Below are positions 6,607 to 15,157 of a stretch of DNA of 20,355 bases, piece by piece. A program made the position numbers and the translations under genes. This stretch comes from Paramoeba atlantica (taxonomy: Eukaryota > Discosea), in NCBI GenBank assembly GCA_977017575.1, contig CDRNVI010000125.1, positions 1 to 20,355 of the forward strand, written 5' to 3'. Position 1 is the first letter of the stretch, and every line of letters starts with the position of its first letter. The notes under the pieces were generated by a model that had not been told where the DNA came from, made no database searches, and saw only the letters and a list, made by a program, of their open reading frames with translations.

Positions 6607-6876
6607 TTATCAAGATATTTTTTTTAAACCATTAATTTGTTTCATATTAAGAGATTCTTTTATATTCATTCTAGATAAAGAAAAATCTCGAAAAACAGAT
6701 CTCTTTAAACCAGTTTCTATACAAAAATTCTTTCTTAAAATATTCTGTATAGGAAAATTCAAAAAAAATATTTTCTTTTTCCTATATATTTTTAAAATTT
6801 TTAATAATAATACTAATGTATTATTATTATTATATATTCTTTCATTTTTATAATTTTTTAAAAAATATTTTTTCAT
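6607..6876 (-). CDS. rps14: Mitochondrial ribosomal protein S14
   Basis: 89 residues ending GLKKISW, where the last residue is a UGA read as Trp, followed at once by TAA. Family marks are the basic start MKKYFLKNYKNERI, CIETGLKRSVFRDFSLSR (bacterial CxxTGRxRGxxRxFxLSR) and the GxxxGLKKASW-type ending. The final Trp is conserved in S14, so this gene alone supports UGA=Trp. Its start overlaps the rpl5 coding end by 29 bases; no later Met leaves a normal N-terminus, so the overlap looks real. Confidence 0.93.
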
Positions 6877-7405
6877 GTAATTTATTATTATTATTATTAA
6901 AATTTATAATAAAATTTAATTTAAAAATTAAATTATTTACCAATATATCTTCATCACTATTTAATCCTAATAAAAAATTAAAATTTTTTAATTCTATTAT
7001 ATATTTATTTTCTTTTCTATAAATTAAACTACTTTCATTATTTTTATCTAATAAATTAAAAATAATATTATATAAATAATTTAAATTAGAATAAATATTA
7101 TTTTTTCTTAAACTTAATCCTAAAACTATATAATAAGATAAATTATTACGTCTTGATCTAACAGAAAAATTACGTAATGTCTCTTTTTGTATTTTTATAA
7201 TAGAAACTCTTTGATTAAATAATTTTTTAAATAATTTATTTAAAATAAGATACCTTCTAACTATATTACCATCTGAAGAATATAATTTAACTTTTACATC
7301 AACTTTATCAATTTTTGATAATTGATTAAAACTCATTATATTCAATTTACTAATGTTATCCTTTTGTATTATATTTAAATTACTTTTGAAATCTATACTT
7401 TTCAT
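6848..7405 (-). CDS. rpl5: Mitochondrial ribosomal protein L5 (divergent)
   Basis: 185 residues. Position between rpl14 and rps14 is the bacterial spc order. The middle fits L5: FNQRVSIIKIQKETLRNFSVR resembles TGQKPxxTKAKKSIAxFKIR, followed by a region like GxKVTLRxxxMYEFLDRL, and later KNFNFLLGL resembling YxxGIxE. The C-terminus is Asn/Lys rich and poorly conserved. L5 contacts 5S rRNA and the P-site tRNA. It starts 4 bases after rpl14 and overlaps rps14 by 29 bases. The sequence similarity is moderate; the gene order makes the call firm. Confidence 0.8.
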   Translation of the reverse strand: MKSIDFKSNLNIIQKDNISKLNIMSFNQLSKIDKVDVKVKLYSSDGNIVRRYLILNKLFKKLFNQRVSIIKIQKETLRNFSVRSRRNNLSYYIVLGLSLRKNNIYSNLNYLYNIIFNLLDKNNESSLIYRKENKYIIELKNFNFLLGLNSDEDILVNNLIFKLNFIINFNNNNNKLHEKIFFKKL

Positions 7406-7409
7406 ATTT

Positions 7410-7766
7410 TTATATTATACTTTGCATCAATAAGAAAACTTTACGGTTTATAAATCTTAAAAATTTTAAACTAATACCAAATAATTTTGTACCTAAAGGT
7501 AATTTTTTTTTATTTATCAAAACAACAGCATTATCACTAAATTTATAATAATTTATATTTTTTTTTAAATTATATTTAGTTCTAATAATTAAAGCCTTAT
7601 ATAATTCTCCTTTTTTTATTCTTTTTTTAGGATTATTTGTTTTAACAGTTATTAATATTTCATCACCAATAGATCCATATTTTTTTCTTTTATAAATTCT
7701 TATACATTTTACAATACGTGCACCAGAATTATCACTACAATTTAAATAACTACCTACTAAAATCAT
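7410..7766 (-). CDS. rpl14: Mitochondrial ribosomal protein L14
   Basis: 118 residues, near the usual 122. It opens with LVGSYLNCSDNSGARIVKCI (bacterial TxLxVADNSGAKxxxCI), then GDEILITVK, KKGELYKALIIRTKY (KxGxVxxAVIVRTK), FSDNAVVLINKK (FDxNAxVLIN) and GTKLFG for GTRIFGPV. The usual ELR near the end is replaced by FLRF, a mild divergence. Start overlaps the rpl16 coding end by 10 bases. Confidence 0.94.
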   Translation of the reverse strand: MILVGSYLNCSDNSGARIVKCIRIYKRKKYGSIGDEILITVKTNNPKKRIKKGELYKALIIRTKYNLKKNINYYKFSDNAVVLINKKKLPLGTKLFGISLKFLRFINRKVFLLMQSII

Positions 7767-8206
7767 TTTTCTTTATTATAAACTAATTTAAATTTAATAT
7801 TTGATTTTAATGAGGCTAATTTAACAATTCCTTTAATATATTCTAATAATTTTTTTTTATCATTATCATTTAATATAAATAATTTATTAGAAAAACCAAA
7901 TTCAATAAATATTTGACCTTTTGATATATTAAAATAATATTCATTTAATGCACCCTTACCTTTACCCATTCTAACACCTATAGGTTTTGATGTATTTTTA
8001 AAACTTGGATGAAAACGTATAAATAATTTAGTAAAAAATTTTAATCTTTTTTTTAAAAAAAATAATAAAGCCTTAAATTCATTATTATATAGTATACCAC
8101 CTTCTAAAAAATATATAGCAAATTGACCATTATATATTTTTTCTATCGAATTTTTAGTATTAGAATAATTTAATATTAAATGTTTTTTGACAAAAATTTT
8201 TTTCAT
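7757..8206 (-). CDS. rpl16: Mitochondrial ribosomal protein L16
   Basis: 149 residues if the UGA at 7763-7765 is read as Trp, giving the ending NKEKWF and a TAG stop at 7757-7759. The core signature KPIGVRMGKGKGALNEYYF (bacterial KPxExRMGKGKGxxExW) and KGQIFIEFGF are clear. The N-terminus is divergent. L16 sits at the A-site side of the peptidyl transferase centre. It overlaps rpl14 by 10 bases and lies 48 bases after rps3. Confidence 0.92.
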
Positions 8207-8254
8207 TTCTATTTATTTCTTAATAAATCAACTTTTTTTCTCTTTTCTTTCTTT

Positions 8255-9445
8255 TTATATTATAGAAGATAAATACACTTTTCTAACATAACTCATTTTT
8301 ACACCACAAACACCATACCGCATAATTAAAATAAACTGATTATAACTTAAAGGAGAATTTATATTACTTGGTGAAATAGCACCAAATTGTTTAATAAACT
8401 TTTTATTTCTTAACTTTTTTTTATATCTCCCTGCATAACCTATTTTAAAACCTATAATACCTCTTTCATTTTTTAATTTATTATGTAATAAATAAGCATA
8501 ATGCTCTATTTTATAACCTACACGCAATCTTCATAAAATTAGCTTATATAAAGAATAAGTAGAATAATTTACTTCTTTTTTATCTATAAAATTAATTATA
8601 GGATTATTAACTTTAAAAATTTTTTTTATAAAAAACGATAAAAAATTTTTTAATATAAAAATAAATTTTTTATCTAAAGTTAAATAATTAGTATTTTTAA
8701 TATATTTTAATCTATTTAATCAACGATTAGTTGGAATTCTTAATAAATTAAATCATTTATATTTAAAAATAAAATTGTTTAATCTTTTATTATTTTTATA
8801 AATATAAATATTTTTATATTTATAAAAATATTTAAAATTATTAAAATTATTTATTGATTTTTTTTTTCATATATTTTTAAATATTTTCTTTCTATAAAAC
8901 CCTCTACAAGACTTATTATAAAATAAATAATATTTATTATTATGCATGTCTCAAAAAAAATAATTAAATCAAACATATTTTTTATTTTTATAAAAATTTT
9001 TTCTTTTACTATAAAAAAATTTACGTAAAAAATTTAATATATATTTTTTTTTTTTTTTTTCTTTTAAAAAATTATATTTTTTTTTTCTTTTTGACTGTTT
9101 ATACTTTAAAAAAGATTTAAATATATATTTTTTTGACTGATTATAATATTTTTTTAATTTATATTTTTTTGACTTAATATCATTAATTAAAAATTTATTA
9201 TCATCATTTAATAAATTTAAATTTATTATCATCATTTTATATGTTTTAATTATATTTAACGGTAATATTTCTAAATTTAACTTGTTTCAATTAATTATAA
9301 CTTTAATTCAATTATAAAATTTAATAATATTATAATCTTCTAAAAAAAATAATTTATAATTTTTTTTTGTAATATTATTTCAAGACGAAATTCAATATTT
9401 ACTTTTTGATAATCTATATGTTATTGGATTAACTAAATGTCCCAT
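8255..9445 (-). CDS. rps3: Mitochondrial ribosomal protein S3, expanded and Lys-rich
   Basis: 396 residues reading UGA as Trp; the frame is otherwise free of stops. The start MGHLVNPITYRL matches the S3 N-terminus (MGQKVNPxxFRL). A long, very Lys/Asn/Phe-rich insertion occupies roughly residues 70-300. The C-terminal domain is typical: GFKIGYAGRYKKK, FGAISPSNINSPLSY and MRYGVCGVKMSY (bacterial GVKIxxSGRL...ADIDYA...GxxGVKVW). Several UGA codons fall within it, including two in the first 25 codons. It starts 2 bases after the rps19 stop. S3 lines the mRNA entry of the small subunit. Confidence 0.9.
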
Positions 9446-9447
9446 AA

Positions 9448-9726
9448 TTATTTTTTCTTTTTCTTTATACGTTTCTTTTTCTTTTTATCTTTTATTAATA
9501 TATTTTTTGAAAAAAAAAAATAATTAATCATATAATTAACCATACTATCTATAATTTTAATTGGAATAAAATAACGACCATTATATACAGTTAATCTTTT
9601 ATTAATCATATAATTTTTTATTTTAAAACCTTTTACTTTTAACTTTAATCAAATAAATTTATCTATTTTTGAAAAATTTAAAAAATAAATAATATTTTTA
9701 ATATTTTTAATATTATTTAAATTCAT
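9448..9726 (-). CDS. rps19: Mitochondrial ribosomal protein S19
   Basis: 92 residues, the family length, with a UGA Trp in KFIWLKLK. The C-terminal half is diagnostic: LTVYNGRYFIPIKI matches FxVYNGKxFIPVxI, followed by IIDSMVNYMINYFFF for ITEDMVGHKLGEFA. The N-terminus and the basic tail (KDKKKKKRIKKKKK) are divergent. ATG at 9726 overlaps the rpl2 end by 14 bases within a run of A. Position between rpl2 and rps3 is the S10 operon order. Confidence 0.85.
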
Positions 9727-10455
9727 TTTTTTTTTTTTTCTTAGTTGTAGGTACAAATTTTAATACACGTCTTGTAAAATTTGGACAATCGACTCATGGA
9801 GAAGTTTTACCTCTACCACCACCATTAGGGTGATCTACACAATTTTTTGCTACACCTCTAACTGTTGATTTTTTACCTAATCTTATATTAACACCCGCTT
9901 TACCTTTTTTTATTAAATTATGCCCTCTATTTGATACAATACCTATCATAGCTTTATTATATTTAAAAATTAATTTTTCTAAACCAGAAGGAAATCTTAT
10001 TAAATAATAATTTTCATTTATTTGTGATATTAATAAACAAAAAGAACCTGCAGATCTAGCTACTTTACTTCCTTTTTTTTTTTTAATTCCATACAAGATA
10101 TAAAAGAACCAAATTTTATATTTACTAAAGGATATGTAGAACCAACAATTTTATCTACTGAATTTAAAACCATACCTTCTTTCAAACCTTCGGCTGCTAA
10201 AATATAAGATAAAAATCCATTTTTATAACATATTAAAGCTATATTTGCAGATCTATTAGGATCATACTCAATTCTTAATACCATTGCAGGTATATCAACG
10301 TAAGTTCTAAAAAAATCAATTAATCTATATTTCTTTTTAACTCTAGTTCCCTTTGATTTAACTGTTTTATGACCCATATTATTAACTCCTGCATAATTTT
10401 TTAAACCAAATGTTAAATATTTTATTGTTTTTGACTGTTTTTTCCTTTTTAACAT
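9713..10455 (-). CDS. rpl2: Mitochondrial ribosomal protein L2, frame shift at a poly-A run
   Basis: Two overlapping frames together give a full L2. The first (from ATG 10455) holds the L2 RNA-binding part: NNMGHKTVKSKGTR, KKYRLIDF, IEYDPNRSANIALI, YILAAEGLKEG. The second holds KVARSAGSFC, the region GHNLIKKGKAG, then TVRGVAKNCVDHPNGGGRG and, past a UGA Trp, KTSPWVD, ending in TAA at 9713. The shift falls at a run of 12 A (minus strand, 10073-10084); one more A would read MELKKKKGSKVARSAGS smoothly, giving about 247 residues. The His near the peptidyl transferase centre (DHP) is kept. Sequencing error, split gene or polymerase slippage are all possible. Confidence 0.88.
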
Positions 10456-10458
10456 ATA

Positions 10459-10878
10459 TTATTTTTTTCTTTTAAATCTAATATTAGTATAATTTGCTTC
10501 TATTAATCTATACATATCATTTTTTTTTTTTATAGATAAACCTTTATTATTATATACATCTATTAATTCATTTTGAATACGTTCTTGAAATTTTCGCTCA
10601 GTTCTAGAATTAATAGATCTAACTATTAATTTAACAGAATATGGTATAGAATCTTTTGATTTTAAAATATGTGGTATTAATAATTTTTTACCTCCTACTT
10701 TTTTAATATAACAAAACATTCTAATGAATATATTAGTTTCTATTTGTTTAAAAAAAGTATTTAAACAACCATATATTTTTTTTATATTAATAAAAATTTT
10801 CTCTAAACTTAATATAATTCGTTGTTTTTTTCCTTTTCTTATTAATAATTGTATTAAATATTTTATTCAATTATTCAT
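10459..10878 (-). CDS. rps7: Mitochondrial ribosomal protein S7
   Basis: 139 residues from ATG 10878, with a UGA Trp at codon 4. The C-terminal half is typical S7: KVGGKKLLIPHIL (VGGxxYQVPxxV), IVRSINSRTERKFQERIQNELIDVYNNKG and KKKNDMYRLIEANYTNIRFK (KREDTHRMAEANxAFxHFR). Its start lies inside the end of rps12 (8-base overlap) and it stops 3 bases before rpl2. S7 organises the head of the small subunit. Confidence 0.9.
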
Positions 10879-11281
10879 CTTTTAAAATCTTTCCTTCCTT
10901 CTTTTTTTTTTTCAAACCATATTTAGAACGACTTTTATTTCGTTCTTCACGTTCTCAATTACTAAAATCATATTTTCCTTTTATCAATTTATAACGTACA
11001 CCTGGAATATCTCTAGCACGTCCTCCTCTAATCATAACAACTGAATATTTTTGTAAATTATGACCTTGACCTGGTATAACTGCTATTAATTTTTTACCTG
11101 TTGATAACCTTATTTTTGCTACTTTTCTTTTAGCGGAATTTGGTTTCTTTGGACTAACACTATTTCTAATTTCAATACAAACACCCTTTTTTTGTGGACA
11201 AGAATCTAACAAAAGAACTTTTGTACGTCTTTTTTTTTTTACTCTGCCTTTATTTCTTATTAATTGATTTAACGAAGCCAT
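10871..11281 (-). CDS. rps12: Mitochondrial ribosomal protein S12
   Basis: 136 residues when the UGA at 10955-10957 is read as Trp. Very well conserved: [66 protein letters not shown]. After the UGA the frame continues with [20 protein letters not shown], matching the usual basic S12 tail (RxxSRSKYGxKKP); this is direct support for UGA=Trp. It overlaps the upstream small ORF by 13 bases and rps7 by 8. S12 is part of the decoding centre. Confidence 0.96.
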
Positions 11282-11649
11282 AATTTATATTTAAATATTA
11301 TTAACGTATTAATAATTTTTTTTTCATAATTGAATTTCATTAATTCATTAAATAAATAATACTTTTTATTTAAATTTAATAACAAACTATTATTTATTTG
11401 TTCTAAAGTTCCTTTACTATATAATTTATTTTTATATCATAAAAATAATAATTCATCATTATTTAAAAGATTAGTAAAATAATCTTTAAAATATTTCTTA
11501 TTAATAATTAGAAAATATTTAATATTAACAAAAATTTTATATAATAAATTAATATTAGATAAATTCATTATGTTTAAATAAATTTGTTCAAAATTATTAA
11601 ACGATTTATATTGATTTACATAAAAAAAAGCTATAATATTATTATTCAT
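11269..11649 (-). CDS. Unassigned mitochondrial ORF (126 aa), possible divergent rpl10
   Basis: 126 residues with one UGA Trp (LLFLWYKNK) and a TAA stop. It fits tightly between rpl11 (6 bases upstream) and rps12 (13-base overlap), with no room for another gene, so it is very likely translated. No family is certain from sequence. It is rich in Asn, Leu, Tyr and Lys, starts [16 protein letters not shown] and has hydrophobic strands and helices but no clear membrane span. In bacteria rplA, rplJ, rplL and rpoBC lie between rplK and rpsL, so a residual L10 is the best positional guess; the start (strand plus Asn-rich turn, then helix) is compatible with L10. A lineage-specific ORF is the alternative. 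Confidence 0.6.
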
Positions 11650-11655
11650 ATTTTT

Positions 11656-12111
11656 TTATATAATTTTATTAATTTGTAAATTTGATATAGAAAAAAAACT
11701 ATTTTTAAATCGCAATTTTATTCAATTTTGATTTAAATTATTATATAATTTAAATCAATAATAATTACGCAATATAACAATATCATATAGACTTCTTAAT
11801 GTAATTGAATTTTCCATAATATTTTTATTAGTTAAACTCATAATATTTCAAACCAATTTTAATAAAGTACTAAAAGAAGGTCCTTTTATTAAAAAAACAA
11901 ATGATTTATCAGTATATAAAAATAATCTAACATATATTAATAAATCTTCCGATCTATATATAAAAGTTTGTTTATTAAATTCATTACAAAATTCTTTGAT
12001 TTTCTCTCTATTCATATAAGGACTTAAATTAGGTCCTATATTTAAATTTTCAAAAGCGGCACCTCTAGAATTAATTCTTAAATTAAAAAATCGATTTAAT
12101 TTTTTTTGCAT
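11656..12111 (-). CDS. rpl11: Mitochondrial ribosomal protein L11
   Basis: 151 residues reading three UGA codons as Trp. The N-terminal domain is clear: INSRGAAFENLNIGPNLSPY (bacterial AGxAxPxPPIGPALGxxG), FCNEFNKQT (FCKxFNxxT), VRLFLYTDKSFVFLIKGPSFSTLLK (VxIxVYxDRSFxFxxKxPPxxxLL). The C-terminal, rRNA-binding half is weak but ITLRSLYDIVILR resembles VxxxQVxEIAxxK. It starts 33 bases after nad7. L11 forms the stalk base of the large subunit; mitochondrial copies are kept only in gene-rich protist mtDNAs. Confidence 0.9.
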
Positions 12112-12144
12112 ATATATAATATTTAATATTATATTAATATTTGA

Positions 12145-13329
12145 TTAACGATCAACCTCCCCAAAAACTATATCTAAAGTACCTATAATAGTAACAACGT
12201 CGGCTATCATATGTCCTTTTGATAATGTATCTAATAATTGTAAATGATTAAACCCTGGTGCTTTTATCTTACATCTTACCGGTCTATTTAATCCTCCCGA
12301 AACTAAAAAAACACCAAATTCCCCTTTAGGAGCTTCTATAGATCTATAAACATCATTAAAAGGTATATTAACACCTTCTGTAAATAATTTAAAATGATGT
12401 ATTAAAGATTCCATAGAAAACTTCATTAATGATCTTGAAGGTATAGTTAATTTATTATTGTAATTTGAAATAGGACCTTCTTTTAAATTATTTAAAAGTT
12501 GTAAAATTATTTTTAAACTCTCATGCATTTCTTTTAATCTAATTAAAAATCTATCAAAACAATCACCTTTATTTCCTATATAAGATTTAAAATCAACTTC
12601 ATTATATAATTCATAAGGTTCACTTTTTCTAATATCTCAAGGAATACCAGATCCTCTTAAAATAACTCCACTACAACCTCAAGTTTGTGCTTGATTATAA
12701 TCTAATATACCTACATCAACTAAACGTTGCTTTCATATTCTATTTCTATTTAATAATTCTTCCATTTCCATTAAAGAGTTAATAAAATTTTGTGTAAATT
12801 TATATAAATCATCACAAAAAGACATAGGTATATCTTGACTAATACCTCCTGGTCTTATATATGCTGCATGCATTCTAGCACCTGATACCCTTTCGTAAAA
12901 TTCCATTAATTTTTCACGTTCTTCAAAAAGTCATAAAAAAGGTGTCATCGCTCCAACATCTAACGCATGTGTAGTTAACCCTAAAATATGATTTAATATT
13001 CTAGTTATTTCACCAAAAATCATACGTATCATCTTTGCTCTTATAGGTACATTAGTAGAACTTAAAGTTTCTACAGCTAATGAATAACAATGTTCTTGAG
13101 CCATCATAGATACATAATCTAATCTATCAAAATAAGGTAAAGCTTGTATAAAAGTCTTATATTCTATTAATTTTTCAGTACCTCTATGTAATAATCCTAT
13201 ATGAGGATCAGCTCTTTCTATAATTTCACCATTTAATTCTAATATTAATCTTAAAACTCCATGAGCTGCTGGATGCTGTGGTCCAAAATTAATTGTAAAA
13301 GTTTTTATTTTTTTAAATATTTTATTCAC
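12145..13329 (-). CDS. nad7: NADH dehydrogenase (complex I) subunit 7, 49 kDa
   Basis: 394 residues, the normal length, if UGA is Trp. The start carries [15 protein letters not shown] and [16 protein letters not shown]; the middle HAAYIRPGG with the quinone-site region, then conserved Trp positions read from UGA (IPWDIRK, QTWGCSG, RIWKQR); the end reads DIVFGEVDR. Nad7 lines the quinone-reduction site in the matrix arm of complex I. It lies 4 bases after nad9, and rpl11 follows. The UGA codons at invariant Trp sites in this protein are the strongest evidence for the code change. Confidence 0.97.
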
Positions 13330-13333
13330 GTTT

Positions 13334-13924
13334 TTAAAGTATATATTTTTTATTTAATAAAGGATTAGTAAAACTATATGATCTCATATTTTGCATTAAT
13401 TCAATAGGCTCATAAATCAAATATTGTTTATCTTCATCATACCTTATTTCTAAATAACCATTTAAAGGAAAATCTTTACGAAACGGATAACCTTCAAAAC
13501 CATAATCGGTTAATATACGTCTTAAATCTTTATGACCCATGAAAAAAATACCATACATATCTCAAACTTCACGTTCTAACCAATCGGCACCTAAATAAAT
13601 ATCAGTAATAGATCTTATAACATCTAATTTATCACAAGATACAGAAATAATTAATCTAGAATTATAATCTATACTTAATAAATTATAATCAATTTCAAAA
13701 CGTTTAGCTCTATCAATAAAATCACTACAGCAAATATCAGTTATTACCTTATATCTTAAAAAAGTATGCTTATTAAAAATATTTAAAACAAAACCTAAAT
13801 AATCTTTTGATACTAATTTAATTTTAATAAATTCATCTGTTATTTTTATATGCGAAATATATTTAATTAGTAAATTTAATATATAATTTACAGCATAATT
13901 ATTACTATTTTTTTTTAATAACAT
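13334..13924 (-). CDS. nad9: NADH dehydrogenase (complex I) subunit 9, 30 kDa
   Basis: 196 residues with one UGA Trp joining [10 protein letters not shown] and [32 protein letters not shown], which together form the complex I 30 kDa signature ([38 protein letters not shown]). The C-terminus keeps the YEPIEL motif. It belongs to the matrix arm next to Nad7. It begins 12 bases after the proposed rpl19 and ends 4 bases before nad7. Confidence 0.96.
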
Positions 13925-13936
13925 ATTTTTTTTTAT

Positions 13937-14260
13937 TTATAATATATATAATTTATATTTTTTAATATTACTAATTTTATATTTTAAAAATAGATTAAAA
14001 GGTGAAGTAACAAAATATAATTGATTTAATCGTATATTTTTATACCTATAATATAATAAAAAACTTTCCATATTTAAATATTGTTTTTTATTAAAATTTA
14101 TAATTAATCCTTTAATATTACGTATATATACATTCTTATATAATCAATAAAAATACTTTAATTCAATAGATATATTATTATTTAATTTTTTTTTATATTC
14201 TATAGATAATAAACTTAAAAAAGAATTATCTAAATAATTTATAATTTTTTTCTTTTTCAT
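13937..14260 (-). CDS. rpl19: Probable mitochondrial ribosomal protein L19
   Basis: 107 residues with one UGA Trp (KYFYWLYK) and a TAA stop. The C-terminal half follows L19: IKGLIINFNKK (FEGVVIAxRNR), MESFLLYYRYKNI (SxFTVRKIxxG), LNQLYFVTSPFN (VExxFxxHSPxI), then KISNIKKYKLYIL for VRxAKLYYLR. The SP followed about 20 residues later by KLY at the end is characteristic. Bacterial L19 is about 115 residues, so length fits. It starts 3 bases after rps11 and ends 12 bases before nad9. Mitochondrially encoded L19 is known from jakobids such as Reclinomonas and would be unusual elsewhere. Call made by eye; moderate confidence. Confidence 0.6.
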
Positions 14261-14263
14261 TTA

Positions 14264-14845
14264 TTATTTTCTTCTTCTCTTTTTCTTTCTTATACCATTA
14301 TGAGCTTTTGATTTTATAAAATTAATAAATTTTAAATTATAAGGTGTAGTCTCAAATAATTCTTTTAAATTTCTCAAAATTTTACGAGTATAATATTTAT
14401 AAATTATATTTAATATGAATCATTTTTTCATATATAAATATTTAAAATCAATTTTTGAAGCTACAATTAATGAATTTAAAGCAAAATATGTTTTTTTTAA
14501 TGATTTTTTATAATAAAAACCACATGAAAAATTTTTTATTACATTACCATTAATATGCGAAAAATTTAAATAAGTATTTTTTCTAAATTTTAATATTAAA
14601 TTAATAGTACAAAATTTCAAAGATAACCAATCTAATTTTGAACCCTTTAAAAAATTTTTTAGTATATTAATAAATAAATATCTTTTTTTAAAAAAAGATA
14701 ATTTTGCTGCATATATATACTTGCTTTTTAATTTTATATTAAACCTTTTTTTATATAATCAAGTAACTGAAGGTAATTTAAATCTATTAATTTTTATTAA
14801 TTTAATTTTTCTATTTTTTATTAAACTTTCTTTTTTTTCAAACAT
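14264..14845 (-). CDS. rps11: Mitochondrial ribosomal protein S11, with long N-terminal extension
   Basis: 193 residues from ATG 14845, two UGA Trp codons. The C-terminal part is S11: NTYLNFSHINGNVIKNFSCG matches NTIVTxTDxxGxVxxWxSxG; FYYKKSLKKTYFALNSLIVASK matches FKGxRKSTPxAAQxAA; the end KAHNGIRKKKRRRK matches TPIPHNGCRxPKKRR. About 75 extra residues, basic and Lys/Ile/Phe rich, precede the domain; a shorter start cannot be excluded. In bacteria rpsK follows rpsM, but here rps11 is found far upstream of rps13, next to the proposed rpl19. S11 forms the mRNA exit platform. Confidence 0.85.
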
Positions 14846-14962
14846 ATTTGTATTATTTCTTTCCTTAATTTTTCTATTTTTTTAAACTTTTTCTATTTTT
14901 TTAATTTTCTTTCTTTTTCTTTTTAATGATTCCATATATAATTAAATTTAATATAAGTTTTA
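14846..14962. other. AT-rich spacer between trnF and rps11
   Basis: Pyrimidine-rich on the plus strand (A-rich on the coding strand), with repeated TTTCTTT-type tracts. No gene seen. As all genes read leftwards, it is the leader of the long protein-coding cluster. Confidence 0.4.
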
Positions 14963-15035
14963 TGTGGAGAATTGGGTTTGAACCAATGACCTAAAGCTTT
15001 TCAGGCTTTCGCTCTACCTACTGAGCTACCCCCAA
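14963..15035 (-). tRNA. trnF: Mitochondrial tRNA-Phe(GAA), acceptor mismatch at pair 1-72
   Basis: Cloverleaf: D stem GCTC/GAGC, anticodon stem AAAGC/GCTTT around CTGAAAA (anticodon GAA), T arm ATTGG-TTCAAAC-CCAAT. The acceptor 5' strand TTGGGGG against TCTCCAC leaves T1 facing C72; pairs 2-7 form, two as G-U. A mismatch confined to position 1 fits 5' editing (U to G expected). No CCA encoded. Confidence 0.93.
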
Positions 15036-15068
15036 AAACTTTTTTTAATTACAAATTATTTTTTTATA

Positions 15069-15157
15069 AGGTAAGTATGGGATTCGAACCCATGATATTA
15101 TATGAATAATATATCGATTTAGCAGATCGACACCTTCAACCACTCGGTCAACTCACC
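15069..15157 (-). tRNA. trnS(gcu): Mitochondrial tRNA-Ser(GCU)
   Basis: 89 bases, class II with a long variable arm (about 20 bases, hairpin TATTATTC/ATAATA type). Anticodon loop CTGCTAA gives GCT. T arm ATGGG-TTCGAAT-CCCAT. Acceptor GGTGAGT/ACTTACC pairs throughout with one G-U, so no editing is predicted. Confidence 0.93.
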
